8,668 nt of DNA from an uncultured Prevotella sp. Lineage in GTDB: Bacteria; Bacteroidota; Bacteroidia; Bacteroidales; Bacteroidaceae. The position numbers and the translations under genes are program-made. The notes under the pieces are model-generated. The model was not told the DNA's origin. It saw only the letters and a program-made list of their open reading frames with translations, and searched no databases. Location of the stretch: positions 1 to 8,668 of the forward strand of contig CAMUQM010000076.1 of assembly GCA_947095945.1 (NCBI GenBank). The letters run 5' to 3'. Below, in pieces: positions 1-7,868 of the stretch (its first letter is position 1; every line of letters begins with the position of its first letter).

Positions 1-2316
1 AACCGTTATCTCCAGCGTGCAGAGTTCCGTAATACCAACTGGTTTAAGGAGTTGTTCTCATCAAACATTATGCAGAGCCACTCTATCAGCTTGAGCGGTG
101 GTACACAGAAGTCAAACTACTATGCATCGTTCAGTGCATTATTAGACCCGGGATGGTATAAGCAGAGTAACGTAAACCGTTATACCCTCAACGTGAACCT
201 CACACAGCATTTGACAGACAAGCTGTCGTTGAACCTCATTGGTGGTGCGGCTTATCGTAAGCAGCGTGCACCGGGAACACTTGGTCAGGACGTTGACGTA
301 GTAGGTGGTGAGGTGAAGCGTGACTTCGATATCAACCCTTATTCCTACGCAAGTAACACCTCACGCGTGTTGGACCCATCAGCAACTTACGTTGCGAATT
401 ATGCACCATTCAACATCTTCAATGAGTTGGATAACAACTACATCGACCTCAACACCCTCGATGCTCGTTTCCAGTTAGAATTGAAGTATAAGCCAATCAA
501 AGGTTTGGAGCTGTCTGTATTGGGTGCATTCAAGTATATGACTTCTACACAGGAGCATTTTGTAAAGGACAATTCTAATCAGGCATTGGCTTATCGTGCG
601 ATGGCAAACGGAATTATCCGTGATGCTAACAAGTATCTTTATAAGGACCCATCTAATCCTTACGTGTTGCCAATGACCGTGTTGCCATACGGTGGTTTGT
701 ATCATAAGGGTGACAACCGCATGAGCGATTATGACATCCGTGCAACGGCTAACTATAGCCACACCTTTGCCGACAAGCATATCATGAACCTCTTCGGTGG
801 TATGGAGTTGAAGAGTATTGAACGTCAGCGCAATGCCTTTGAGGGTGCTGGTCTGCGTTATGATGCGGGTATGGTTCCATTCTATATCTATCAGTATTTC
901 AAGCGTGCATTGGAGTCTGGCAATACTTATTACACCATCGCTCCAACTAACTCACGCAGTGTAGCCTTCTATGGCAACGCTACTTACAGCTATCAGGGCC
1001 GTTACGTCTTCAATGGTACACTTCGTTATGAGGGTTCAAACCAGATGGGTCGTAACTCAAGCGCACGCTGGATGCCAACATGGAACGTGTCTGGTGCATG
1101 GAATATGCATGAGGAGAACTGGTTTAACAAGCTCTCTCCATTGAATAAGCTTACGTTGCGCGCCTCTTACAGTCTTACAGGTACGCCTCCAGATGCTTCT
1201 TATAGCAACTCAACCGCTATCATCACCGCTTCAACTCCTTTCCGTCTCTTTGCAGAAGATCAGGAGCCACAACTTGAGCTTAGCGAGTTGGCTAACTCAA
1301 CACTTACCTATGAGAAGAAGAACGAGTTGAACCTTGGTTTCGATGCATCTTTGTGGAACAACCGCTTAGGTGTTACCTTCGACTATTATACACGTAGAAA
1401 CTTCGACGAAATTGGTCCGATGATTACCGCTGGTTTGGGTGGTGAGATTATCCGTGCAGCCAACGTTGCCGAGATGAATTCTAATGGTCTTGAGTTGAGC
1501 CTTTCTTCTGTTAACATCAAGAAGAAGAACTTCTCTTGGACAACCAGCTTTATCTATTCTTATGCAACAACCGAGATTACAAAGCTCTTCAACCAAGGAA
1601 ACGTGATGAGTTTAGTGAGCGGTAATGGTTTTGCTAAGAAGGGTTATCCTGCTCGTGCCTTGTTCTCAATCCCATTCATGGGCTTGAACAGCGATGGTAT
1701 GCCAATGGTTCTCAATGAGAAGGGACAGGTGACAACCGATGATATCAACTTCCAAGAGCGTACAAAGACCGACTTCTTGAAGTATGAAGGTCCAACTGAT
1801 CCAACCCATACAGGTTCTGTGGGCAATATGTTCAGCTATCATGGTTTCCGTCTGAATGTATTCTTCACTTATGCCTTCGGTAACGTAGTACGCCTTGATC
1901 CTAAGTTCCGTGCACGTTATAACGACCTCGTTTCAATGACCAACGCGTTCAAGAACCGTTGGATGGCAGCAGGTGAGGAGAAAGAAACCAATGTTCCCGG
2001 TATTCTTTCTAAGAGCCAATACATGGCAAACACCAATGTTCGCTTGGGTTACAACGCTTATAACTACAGCGATGTACGTATTGCAAAGGGCGACTTCATC
2101 CGCCTCAAGGAGATTTCTTTGGGCTATGACTTCCCTGCACAGATGTTCCAAAACAGCATGATTAAGAATGCATCGTTGAAGCTTCAGGCTACCAACCTCT
2201 TCCTTCTCTATGCTGACAAGCGACTCAATGGTCAGGACCCAGAGTTCTATAACGTGGGTGGTGTTGCATCGCCAATGCCAAAACAATTTACGCTAACAGT
2301 AAAACTTGGACTTTAA
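1..2316 (+). CDS. SusC/RagA-family TonB-dependent outer-membrane transporter (5' partial)
   Basis: The reading frame is open from the first base, so the gene begins outside the window. An apparent TTG start at position 52 is only an internal Leu codon. The 771 visible residues are the C-terminal three quarters of a protein that is usually about 1000 residues. The missing part should hold the signal peptide, the carboxypeptidase-like N-terminal domain, the TonB box and most of the plug. The opening residues (NTNWFKEL, then SISLSGG and NYYASF) match the typical SusC plug-to-barrel junction. The rest alternates beta strands and loops, with late strands such as FSYHGFRLNVFFTYAFG and a final strand QFTLTVKLGL. 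SusC proteins form the barrel under a SusD lid and import oligomers using TonB energy. The SusD partner starts 11 bp downstream. The last residue is Leu, whereas an aromatic residue is usual at an outer-membrane protein C terminus. Family assignment is secure; the substrate is not shown by the sequence. Confidence 0.95.
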   Translation, partial: NRYLQRAEFRNTNWFKELFSSNIMQSHSISLSGGTQKSNYYASFSALLDPGWYKQSNVNRYTLNVNLTQHLTDKLSLNLIGGAAYRKQRAPGTLGQDVDVVGGEVKRDFDINPYSYASNTSRVLDPSATYVANYAPFNIFNELDNNYIDLNTLDARFQLELKYKPIKGLELSVLGAFKYMTSTQEHFVKDNSNQALAYRAMANGIIRDANKYLYKDPSNPYVLPMTVLPYGGLYHKGDNRMSDYDIRATANYSHTFADKHIMNLFGGMELKSIERQRNAFEGAGLRYDAGMVPFYIYQYFKRALESGNTYYTIAPTNSRSVAFYGNATYSYQGRYVFNGTLRYEGSNQMGRNSSARWMPTWNVSGAWNMHEENWFNKLSPLNKLTLRASYSLTGTPPDASYSNSTAIITASTPFRLFAEDQEPQLELSELANSTLTYEKKNELNLGFDASLWNNRLGVTFDYYTRRNFDEIGPMITAGLGGEIIRAANVAEMNSNGLELSLSSVNIKKKNFSWTTSFIYSYATTEITKLFNQGNVMSLVSGNGFAKKGYPARALFSIPFMGLNSDGMPMVLNEKGQVTTDDINFQERTKTDFLKYEGPTDPTHTGSVGNMFSYHGFRLNVFFTYAFGNVVRLDPKFRARYNDLVSMTNAFKNRWMAAGEEKETNVPGILSKSQYMANTNVRLGYNAYNYSDVRIAKGDFIRLKEISLGYDFPAQMFQNSMIKNASLKLQATNLFLLYADKRLNGQDPEFYNVGGVASPMPKQFTLTVKLGL

Positions 2317-2327
2317 AACATACGAAG

Positions 2328-3899
2328 ATGAAAGTCAAAAAATATATTATATACTTGCCAGTGGCTGCGATTTCGCTTGCACTTACATCGTGTAACGATT
2401 TCCTTAATAAGTATCCAGACAGCCGCATGGACCTCAAGAACCCTACGGAGGTGAGCCAGTTATTGGTAAGCGCTTATCCACAAGCACACCCAGCTTACCT
2501 CACTGAGATGTATTCGGACAATACTGACGAGCAACTGCATAGTACATGGAGTGCGTTCGACCGTTTTCAAGAGCAGGCTTATCAGTGGAAAGACATTGAC
2601 GATGTGAGCAACACCGAGACTCCTTATCAGCTCTGGTCAGCGCATTATGCGGCCATCTCAGCTTGTAATGAGGCGATTGCTTACATGAATACAGTTTCCA
2701 ATCCGGAAGAGTATGAGGAGCAGTTGGGCGAGGCTTTGCTTTGCAGAGCGTTCTCAATGTTCCAATTGTCAACTGTCTTCTGTCAGGCTTACGACAAGAC
2801 TACGGCTGCTAACCAGTTAGGTTTGCCTTATCCAACAGAGCCAGAGAAGGTTGTTGGTCGATTGATAGAGCGTGGCACATTGGCTGAGCTTTATCAGAAG
2901 ATTGAGGCAGATATGTTGAAGGGTATTGCCCTTGTCGGTACAAAGTATGCGAAGCCAAAGTTCCACTTCACCAAGCAGGCTGCTTATGCTTTCGCAACGC
3001 GCTTCTATCTCTATGCACAGCAGTATGACAAGGCTGTGAAGTATGCTGATATGGTATTGGGCGATCAGCCAGCTGACATTCTCCGCAACTGGGCAGAATG
3101 GAACCGCTTGGGTCCAAGTGGTAACGTACAGCCAAACGCCTTCGTGAATGCAAGCAACACTGCCAACATCATGTTGTTGCCAGTTCCTTCACAGTGGGGT
3201 GTTATCAGTATTCCTATTCAGGCAGGTAGCAAGTATGCACATGGCGAATTGATTAGTAAGAACGAAACCTTGCAGGCGCCGGGTCCATGGGGTGACAGCG
3301 GTTCAACGCTTAACTATACCGTTCTTTATAATAATGGTGTATCAAAGTACTGCTTGCGCAAACTTCCTTACGTACCTAAGGTGATTGATGCAACAGCAGA
3401 GATTGGTATTCCTTACGGTGAGTATGCTGTGTTCAGCACAGACATTACCCTGCTTGAGCGTGCAGAGGCTTATGCCCTCTTAGGTCAATATGACAAGGCA
3501 TTGAAAGACATCAACACCGAGTTGACCGTCTTCTCAAAGACCAAGAAGCAGCTCACGCTTGCGGATATTCAGGACTTCTATGGTTCGATGGCTTACTACA
3601 CATCAACAAAACCAACACCAAAGAAGAAGCTGAACCCATTGTTCGCAGTAGAGGCGACCACACAGGAACCTCTTTTGCAGTGTCTCTTACAGTTGAAGCG
3701 ATTGGTAACCATCCATGAGGGTTTCCGTTTGCAGGATGTTAAACGTTATGGTATCACAATATATCGTAGAAAGGTTGATGTGCAGTCGGCTGTTACTGCC
3801 GTAACTGACTCTATGAAGGTTGGCGACCCACGCTTAGCTATTCAGTTGCCACAGGACGTAATATCAGCTGGTGTGACACCTAACCCACGTAATAATTAA
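2328..3899 (+). CDS. SusD/RagB-family surface lipoprotein (substrate-binding lid)
   Basis: This 523-residue lipoprotein begins with a signal peptide ending in LTSC, so Cys22 is the likely lipidated residue. It is followed by NDFLNKYPDS, which resembles the usual SusD start after the cysteine. The middle (about residues 95-280) is helical with TPR-like character, as in SusD proteins. Residues about 463-475 (HEGFRLQDVKRYG) match the conserved C-terminal segment usually written as EGHRxxDLxRxG. The C terminus (AIQLPQDVISAGVTPNPRN) matches the usual ending in which a proline-rich stretch precedes NP. Length is normal for the family. SusD proteins sit on the cell surface, bind substrate and close over the SusC barrel. 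The ATG is 11 bp after the SusC stop, with no clear Shine-Dalgarno site, which is normal in Bacteroidota. Binding specificity cannot be read from the sequence. Confidence 0.95.
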   Translation: MKVKKYIIYLPVAAISLALTSCNDFLNKYPDSRMDLKNPTEVSQLLVSAYPQAHPAYLTEMYSDNTDEQLHSTWSAFDRFQEQAYQWKDIDDVSNTETPYQLWSAHYAAISACNEAIAYMNTVSNPEEYEEQLGEALLCRAFSMFQLSTVFCQAYDKTTAANQLGLPYPTEPEKVVGRLIERGTLAELYQKIEADMLKGIALVGTKYAKPKFHFTKQAAYAFATRFYLYAQQYDKAVKYADMVLGDQPADILRNWAEWNRLGPSGNVQPNAFVNASNTANIMLLPVPSQWGVISIPIQAGSKYAHGELISKNETLQAPGPWGDSGSTLNYTVLYNNGVSKYCLRKLPYVPKVIDATAEIGIPYGEYAVFSTDITLLERAEAYALLGQYDKALKDINTELTVFSKTKKQLTLADIQDFYGSMAYYTSTKPTPKKKLNPLFAVEATTQEPLLQCLLQLKRLVTIHEGFRLQDVKRYGITIYRRKVDVQSAVTAVTDSMKVGDPRLAIQLPQDVISAGVTPNPRNN

Positions 3900-3910
3900 A
3901 ACGAGCCGTT

Positions 3911-4798
3911 ATGAAAAAGTATTTATATTTGGTTGCAATCGCTATCGTCAGCTGTGGCGCAATCTTGTCTTCATGTAGTGATGACAAGGTAAGCGGTGAC
4001 TCTATATTCTCTACAAAGGCTGTGGAACGCAATGCCTTTGACCAGTGGTTGTATAAGAACTACACCATGCCTTATAATATAGAGTTCCAGTATCGTTTGA
4101 AGACGGAGGAGACCGAGCAGGCTTATAACTTCGTGCCTGCTGACTCTGCAAAGACTGTTAAGCTTGCTATCCTCACAAAGTATATGTGGTTTGATGCTTA
4201 TGCCGAGACCGTTGGTCTTGACTTTATTAAGGAGAATGCGCCACGTATCATCGTTGTTACTGGTACACCGGGTTACACACGTTATCGCACAGAGGTAATC
4301 GGTAGTGCTGAAGGTGGTTATAAGGTAAGATTAGGTAAGGTGAATGCACTTACTGATGAGCAGTTGAAGGATTATGGTAGTATGAATAACTACTACTTCC
4401 ACACGATGCACCATGAGTTCATGCACATTCTTAATCAGAAGAAGCCTTACGACGAGTCGTATGATAACATCTCACGTTCTGACTACGTAAGTGGTAACTG
4501 GACATCTATTCCTGACAAGAAAGCGCAGAGCATGGGTTTCGTTTCGGCTTACTCTATGGAAAATCCTGCGGAGGATATCGCTGAGCTTTACTCTATTTAT
4601 GTGACCAGTACGCCAGAGGATTGGAACACAATCATGAAGAATGCGGGTAGCAAGGGCGGTAGCATTATCAACAGAAAGCTCAAGATGATTCGCGAGTATA
4701 TGCGTAACTCTTGGAATGTTGATATCGAAGTGTTGCGCACTGCAATCCTCAGAAGAGGTGGAAAGATTGGTACACTCGATTTGAACACGCTCAACTAA
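3911..4798 (+). CDS. Zinc metallopeptidase lipoprotein associated with SusC/SusD import
   Basis: This 295-residue lipoprotein has a signal peptide ending in LSSC (Cys22), followed by SDDK. An acidic stretch just after the cysteine is known in Bacteroidota as a signal for export to the cell surface. Residues 167-174 read HHEFMHIL, an HExxH zinc site with His168, Glu169 and His172. About 50 residues later comes NPAEDIAELY, where Glu221 or Glu225 is the likely third ligand. This layout, with GFVSAYS just before the second motif, fits the putative zinc-binding metallopeptidase family (Peptidase_Mx1) and the group annotated as substrate import-associated zinc metallohydrolase lipoproteins, which are found beside SusC/SusD pairs. 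It starts 11 bp after the SusD-like gene. I infer that it trims protein or peptide at the surface before import. Activity and substrate are untested, and a non-peptide amide substrate is possible. Confidence 0.88.
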   Translation: MKKYLYLVAIAIVSCGAILSSCSDDKVSGDSIFSTKAVERNAFDQWLYKNYTMPYNIEFQYRLKTEETEQAYNFVPADSAKTVKLAILTKYMWFDAYAETVGLDFIKENAPRIIVVTGTPGYTRYRTEVIGSAEGGYKVRLGKVNALTDEQLKDYGSMNNYYFHTMHHEFMHILNQKKPYDESYDNISRSDYVSGNWTSIPDKKAQSMGFVSAYSMENPAEDIAELYSIYVTSTPEDWNTIMKNAGSKGGSIINRKLKMIREYMRNSWNVDIEVLRTAILRRGGKIGTLDLNTLN

Positions 4799-4841
4799 CA
4801 GAGCCGTGAGTGTGCATATTATCAATAAATAAATAAACAAG

Positions 4842-4889
4842 GGCTTCTGACTTAGGCTGAGCATTAGCTCACGTACTAAGTTCAGAACC
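4842..4889 (+). promoter_or_regulatory. Long intergenic hairpin before the DUF4302-type gene
   Basis: The 103-bp gap between the metallopeptidase and the next gene contains a two-part inverted repeat. The inner stem is TGAGC (4858-4862) and GCTCA (4867-4871) around the loop ATTA. The outer stem pairs TTCTGACTTAG (4845-4855) with CTAAGTTCAGAA (4876-4887), with a single bulged base. No T-tract follows, so it is not a classical terminator. It could be an RNA processing or 3'-stabilising element that sets different levels for genes on either side. I see no convincing Bacteroidota promoter (TTTG and TAnnTTTG) in the gap. The structure is seen directly; its role is inferred. Confidence 0.5.
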
Positions 4890-4901
4890 TGATAAAAGTA
4901 A

Positions 4902-6191
4902 ATGAATACGCAAATGAAAAAGGTATATTTACTATTCATGGCTATCGTACTGACACTTTCTTTGCAATCGTGTCTGCATGACGATAAGACCACTTTCGAC
5001 CTCCCTGCGGCTGAACGAATCGAGAAGAAGGTTGCTGATTATAAGGCACTTTTAGAGTCGTCAGAGGATGGTTGGGTAATGCAGTATTATACAGGAAAGA
5101 ACTATAGCTACGGTGGTTATACGCTGTTGCTGAAGTTCAAGAACGGTCATGTTACCGCTATGGGCGACGTGAAGGATGTTGAGGCAAAGGCTACTTCAGG
5201 CTACGATGTAGTGAAAGATTTGGGTCCTACCTTGTCGTTCAATGAGTATAACGCAGTGATTCACCCATTGGCTGAGACTTGGTTGGGTAGTCCTGACGGT
5301 GCACAGGGCGACTATGAGTTCTCTATCCTCCGTGCTACTAACGACAGCATCTTCGTGCGTGGTCGCAAGTGGCACAATGATATGGTCCTCACACGCCTGC
5401 CAAAGGGTACTAACTGGGAAGAGTATATGCTCGGCCTTGTGACGGTAATGGAAGGTATGAACGTTGAGACCTACGACTTCGTCTTGGGTAATGACACCTT
5501 AGGACAGGGAACACTCACACAAGAGGTGAGACGTCTTACCGTTACCTTAGGTGATAAGAAGTGGGAGATGCCTTATTGTACTACCAATACAGGTATCGTA
5601 CTCCGTGAGCCTATTGTCATCGGTAACAAGAAGTATCAACGCTTTACATGGAACGAGGAAGACCACTCGCTGACACAAGACGACCTTAAAATCATTCAGT
5701 TCTTGCCTAAGAGCCATAAGAGTATTGACTTCTGGGTTGGCGAATGGCAGTTAAAGACCAACCTACGTAAGCGTATTAGGCTTACTTTAGAAAAGGGTTC
5801 TGTGGCGAATACGCTGAAGGGTAAGTTGAATATTAATAATATCAACTATGAAATCCTCATGACTTACGACCCTGCAACAGGACGTCTGGAACTTCCCGGA
5901 CAGCCAGTGACCGACCCAACCTATAAGTATCCAGCAGGTATCGTAATGATTCCTGCATCACAGAAGGAGGGCAAACTCTTCGGTGAAGGTAAGGGTAGTT
6001 TGTTCTTTACTTGGGACGAAGATATGCAGCGGGCAAAGGCTGAAGACAGTGGTCAGATTACAGGACATGCCGTTGACTCCTTCTTCGGTGTGGCTTATGG
6101 CGAAGACTTGCAGCCTATTACCGATGCTGATGGCAACTACGTATTTGCCTTCACATTGCCAAATATCCAGTACATGACGAAAATTAATTAA
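4902..6191 (+). CDS. DUF4302 domain-containing lipoprotein
   Basis: This 429-residue protein has a lipoprotein signal peptide ending in LQSC (Cys24), followed by LHDDK, again an acidic stretch compatible with surface display. Residues about 36-92 (AAERIEKKVADYKALLESSEDGW, then QYYTG, YGGYTLLLKF and NGHV) match my memory of the DUF4302 start, in which a short helix leads into a beta-rich body. A later segment with GDYEFSILRATNDSIFVRGRK and a Trp-containing stretch around residues 171-172 also fits. The function of DUF4302 is unknown; members occur in SusC/SusD-type loci. A start at 4914 is equally plausible: it gives MKKVYLLF and a 20-residue signal peptide, closer to those of its neighbours. 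The gene lies 103 bp after the metallopeptidase, behind a hairpin, and is separated from the next gene by only 2 bp. I infer a role as an accessory surface binding protein. Confidence 0.8.
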   Translation: MNTQMKKVYLLFMAIVLTLSLQSCLHDDKTTFDLPAAERIEKKVADYKALLESSEDGWVMQYYTGKNYSYGGYTLLLKFKNGHVTAMGDVKDVEAKATSGYDVVKDLGPTLSFNEYNAVIHPLAETWLGSPDGAQGDYEFSILRATNDSIFVRGRKWHNDMVLTRLPKGTNWEEYMLGLVTVMEGMNVETYDFVLGNDTLGQGTLTQEVRRLTVTLGDKKWEMPYCTTNTGIVLREPIVIGNKKYQRFTWNEEDHSLTQDDLKIIQFLPKSHKSIDFWVGEWQLKTNLRKRIRLTLEKGSVANTLKGKLNINNINYEILMTYDPATGRLELPGQPVTDPTYKYPAGIVMIPASQKEGKLFGEGKGSLFFTWDEDMQRAKAEDSGQITGHAVDSFFGVAYGEDLQPITDADGNYVFAFTLPNIQYMTKIN

Positions 6192-6193
6192 TT

Positions 6194-7261
6194 ATGAAGA
6201 AGTATATTTCAATATTCCTACTCGTTGCAGCTGCCGTTCTCGGAACGGCATGCAGCAACGACAATAACGAACTGCCTGAATACGCTGCGGGATTGAACGT
6301 CGTAAAGGCGCAGACAGCGTTCAACGTGGTCGGTGGTACGAACGAGGTGAAGATGGCTTCTGAACCTGCTAAGGCTTATGCGCAGGATGCGTGGCTTACG
6401 GTTACGAAGAAAGCTGAGACACTTGAGTTGACTGCAGCGACAAATACCAGCCCACAGTCGCGTAACACGCTCCTCGTTATTAAGAACCTTCAGGGCGACT
6501 CTATCACCCTTAACGTTCAGCAGGAAGGTGTCACTTTCGGTTTGCCAGCTGGTGAGGATATCTTCACCGATGACAAGGCTATTCAGAAGACGCTCATCGC
6601 TACGGCTAACGTACCTGTCACCTATGTTACTACGGGCGACTGGATTACCGTTGAGCAGAAAGGTAACGAAGTAGGCGTAAAGGTGGCTGAGAACACGACG
6701 GGTAAGGCACGTGTAGGCTGGGTTATCGCTAAGGCTGTGGGCTTAGTTGACTCGTTGAAGGTGGTTCAGGCTTCATTATCAGACTTCGTTGGTGAATACA
6801 AGCAGACAGCAAAGATGCGTAATGCAGACCGTAGCTTGTCATGGAAGACCTCAGACGTGCGTATCGAGGCTGCAGCTGGTACCAACAAGGCTAACTTCAT
6901 CGTTGACAACAAATACACATGGCCAGTAGACTTTATCCCCGGTAAGGGCTTCAAGATGACCAACGGTAAGGTTGTTGCGAAGAACGAGGTGCAGACAGGT
7001 GTTTACGAATACTTTATCTCAGTTATCGTTGCTGACGACTTCAGTAAGGAGCACGAGACAGCTATCAATGGTACGCAGGAGAGCATCCTTCTTTCAATTG
7101 ATGACACAGGCAACCTCGTATTCAAAGAGGCACAGAAACTTGCCTCTGAGCAAACTTTCTCTTCTTACGGCTGGAACCGCTTCTCTGACACCAAACCTGT
7201 CATGGGTGCCTACCGCGGTATCGGTGAAGTGTATGTACAGCCAAGACTTACACGCAAGTAG
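6194..7261 (+). CDS. Lipoprotein with two BACON-like domains and an unrecognised C-terminal domain
   Basis: This 355-residue protein has a 20-residue signal peptide ending in GTAC (Cys20), a slightly loose lipobox, followed by SNDNNE. Two tandem BACON-like beta domains follow. The first is at about residues 37-111, with FNVVGG, WLTV and NVQQ landmarks. The second is at about 120-193, with DWITV, AENTTGKARVG and a closing VVQA. BACON domains are common in Bacteroidota surface proteins and are thought to act as binding modules or spacers. Residues about 197-355 start with DFVGEYKQTA and look all-beta, possibly a small barrel. I do not recognise the family. The ATG lies 2 bp after the previous stop, so translation is probably coupled, and this is the last gene of the operon. 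I infer that the BACON pair acts as a stalk presenting the C-terminal domain outside the cell. Confidence 0.75.
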   Translation: MKKYISIFLLVAAAVLGTACSNDNNELPEYAAGLNVVKAQTAFNVVGGTNEVKMASEPAKAYAQDAWLTVTKKAETLELTAATNTSPQSRNTLLVIKNLQGDSITLNVQQEGVTFGLPAGEDIFTDDKAIQKTLIATANVPVTYVTTGDWITVEQKGNEVGVKVAENTTGKARVGWVIAKAVGLVDSLKVVQASLSDFVGEYKQTAKMRNADRSLSWKTSDVRIEAAAGTNKANFIVDNKYTWPVDFIPGKGFKMTNGKVVAKNEVQTGVYEYFISVIVADDFSKEHETAINGTQESILLSIDDTGNLVFKEAQKLASEQTFSSYGWNRFSDTKPVMGAYRGIGEVYVQPRLTRK

Positions 7262-7269
7262 GTTCTTTT

Positions 7270-7362
7270 GAGTTGACGAGTTAACGAGTAGACGAGTTAA
7301 CAAGTTGCTTGCGAAGAAGACAGAGTAACATGGTTAACAAGTTGGACAAGTAGACAGGTTAA
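7270..7362 (-). repeat. Left repeat block, inverted relative to the right array
   Basis: This block starts 9 bp after the operon stop and consists of words such as GAGTTGAC, GAGTTAAC and AAGTTGGAC. Its reverse complement matches the right array. Positions 7283-7313 are a perfect 31-bp inverted copy of 7593-7623, and 7319-7347 are a perfect 29-bp inverted copy of 7637-7665. The short interval between these segments (7314-7318) is where the units vary. A degenerate copy of the core word lies further right at 7414-7424. Confidence 0.85.
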
Positions 7363-7385
7363 CAAGTAACTTGTCTACTCGTCCA
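7343..7385. repeat. Imperfect 18-bp palindrome at the end of the left repeat block
   Basis: The arms 7343-7361 and 7367-7385 pair almost completely, with one A-C mismatch and one G-T wobble, around a loop of about 5 bases (7362-7366). The core is GGACAAGTAGACA (7344-7356) against TGTCTACTCGTCC (7372-7384). No T-tract follows, so by itself it is not a canonical terminator. It would form in transcripts reading out of the operon and may protect their 3' end. It marks the place where the repeat words change orientation. Confidence 0.7.
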
Positions 7386-7444
7386 CCTGTCTAACTTGTA
7401 AACTTCGAAGAGAGACAAAGTAACATACGAACATATTTTAGATG

Positions 7445-7487
7445 ACGAGTGAATGAGTTTTTAAACTTGTTCACTCGTTTTCTTTTT
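7445..7487 (+). terminator. Probable intrinsic terminator of the SusC-to-BACON operon
   Basis: The arms ACGAGTGAATGAGTTT (7445-7460) and AAACTTGTTCACTCGT (7463-7478) form a 16-bp stem with two G-U wobbles and a two-base centre. It is followed directly by a T-rich tract (TTTCTTTTT, ending at 7487). This is the best terminator on the + strand after the last operon gene, about 185 bp past its stop. Its stem uses the same words (ACGAGT, AACTTGTT) as the flanking repeats. Confidence 0.75.
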
Positions 7488-7520
7488 CACCTGACTTATC
7501 CAATAAATACCCTTTCTCAT

Positions 7521-7797
7521 AAGCAACCCGTTAACTTGTCTAACTTGTTAACTTGTCTAACTTGTTAACTTACTATGTTACTCTGTCTTTCTCGCAAGCA
7601 ACTTGTTAACTCGTCTACTCGTTTACTTGTCAACTTGTCCAACTTGTTAACCATGTTACTCTGTCATCCTCACAAGCAACTTGTCTAACTTGTCAACCAT
7701 GTTACTCTGTCATCCTCACAAGCAACTTGTTAACTCGTCAACTCGTTTACTTGTCAACTTTTCCAACTTGTCAACCATGTTACTCTGTCTTCTCTTG
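7521..7797 (+). repeat. Right repeat array of four higher-order units
   Basis: Four units begin with AAGCAAC at 7521, 7596, 7674 and 7720 and measure 75, 78, 46 and 78 bp. Each starts with a run of 8-9 bp words of the type AACTTGTT or AACTCGTC and ends with the conserved core GTTACTCTGTC (7577, 7655, 7701 and 7779) plus a variable 8-9 bp tail. Units two and four differ at only three positions over their first 69 bp. Unit three lacks 32 bp of the word run. The pattern suggests recent duplication and deletion by recombination or slippage. No open frame of interest crosses it. Confidence 0.88.
7531..7571 (+). repeat. Perfect 17-bp tandem repeat inside the first unit
   Basis: TTAACTTGTCTAACTTG occurs at 7531-7547 and 7548-7564 and then partially at 7565-7570. 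Each 17-mer is itself two near-copies of a TAACTTGT word (9 + 8 bp), which shows the elementary building block of the whole array. Confidence 0.9.
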
Positions 7798-7868
7798 TCA
7801 GCTAAAAATCTGTGCATTCCCCGACCTTTAGGTCTCTGAGCATTTCGGTAGGCAAAAATCTGTTTTTT

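Noticed and set aside
475..780. Antisense open frame within the SusC-like gene
   Set aside because: It lies opposite a strongly supported coding region and has no recognisable domain. The same holds for the other antisense frames at 1366-1596, 1644-1826, 1933-2286, 2500-2772, 2968-3153, 4472-4993, 4597-4794 and 6766-6963.
4842..4889. Riboswitch or intrinsic terminator
   Set aside because: I recognise no conserved aptamer pattern, and the hairpin lacks a following T-tract. Only a generic structural element is supported.
7094..7303. 69-residue - strand frame overlapping the end of the BACON-like gene
   Set aside because: Its start falls in the inverted repeat block and the rest is antisense to a real gene. 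The composition shows no protein character.
7521..7797. CRISPR array
   Set aside because: The array has no constant repeat alternating with unique spacers. Units differ in length, are built from internal 8-9 bp words, and no cas genes are near.
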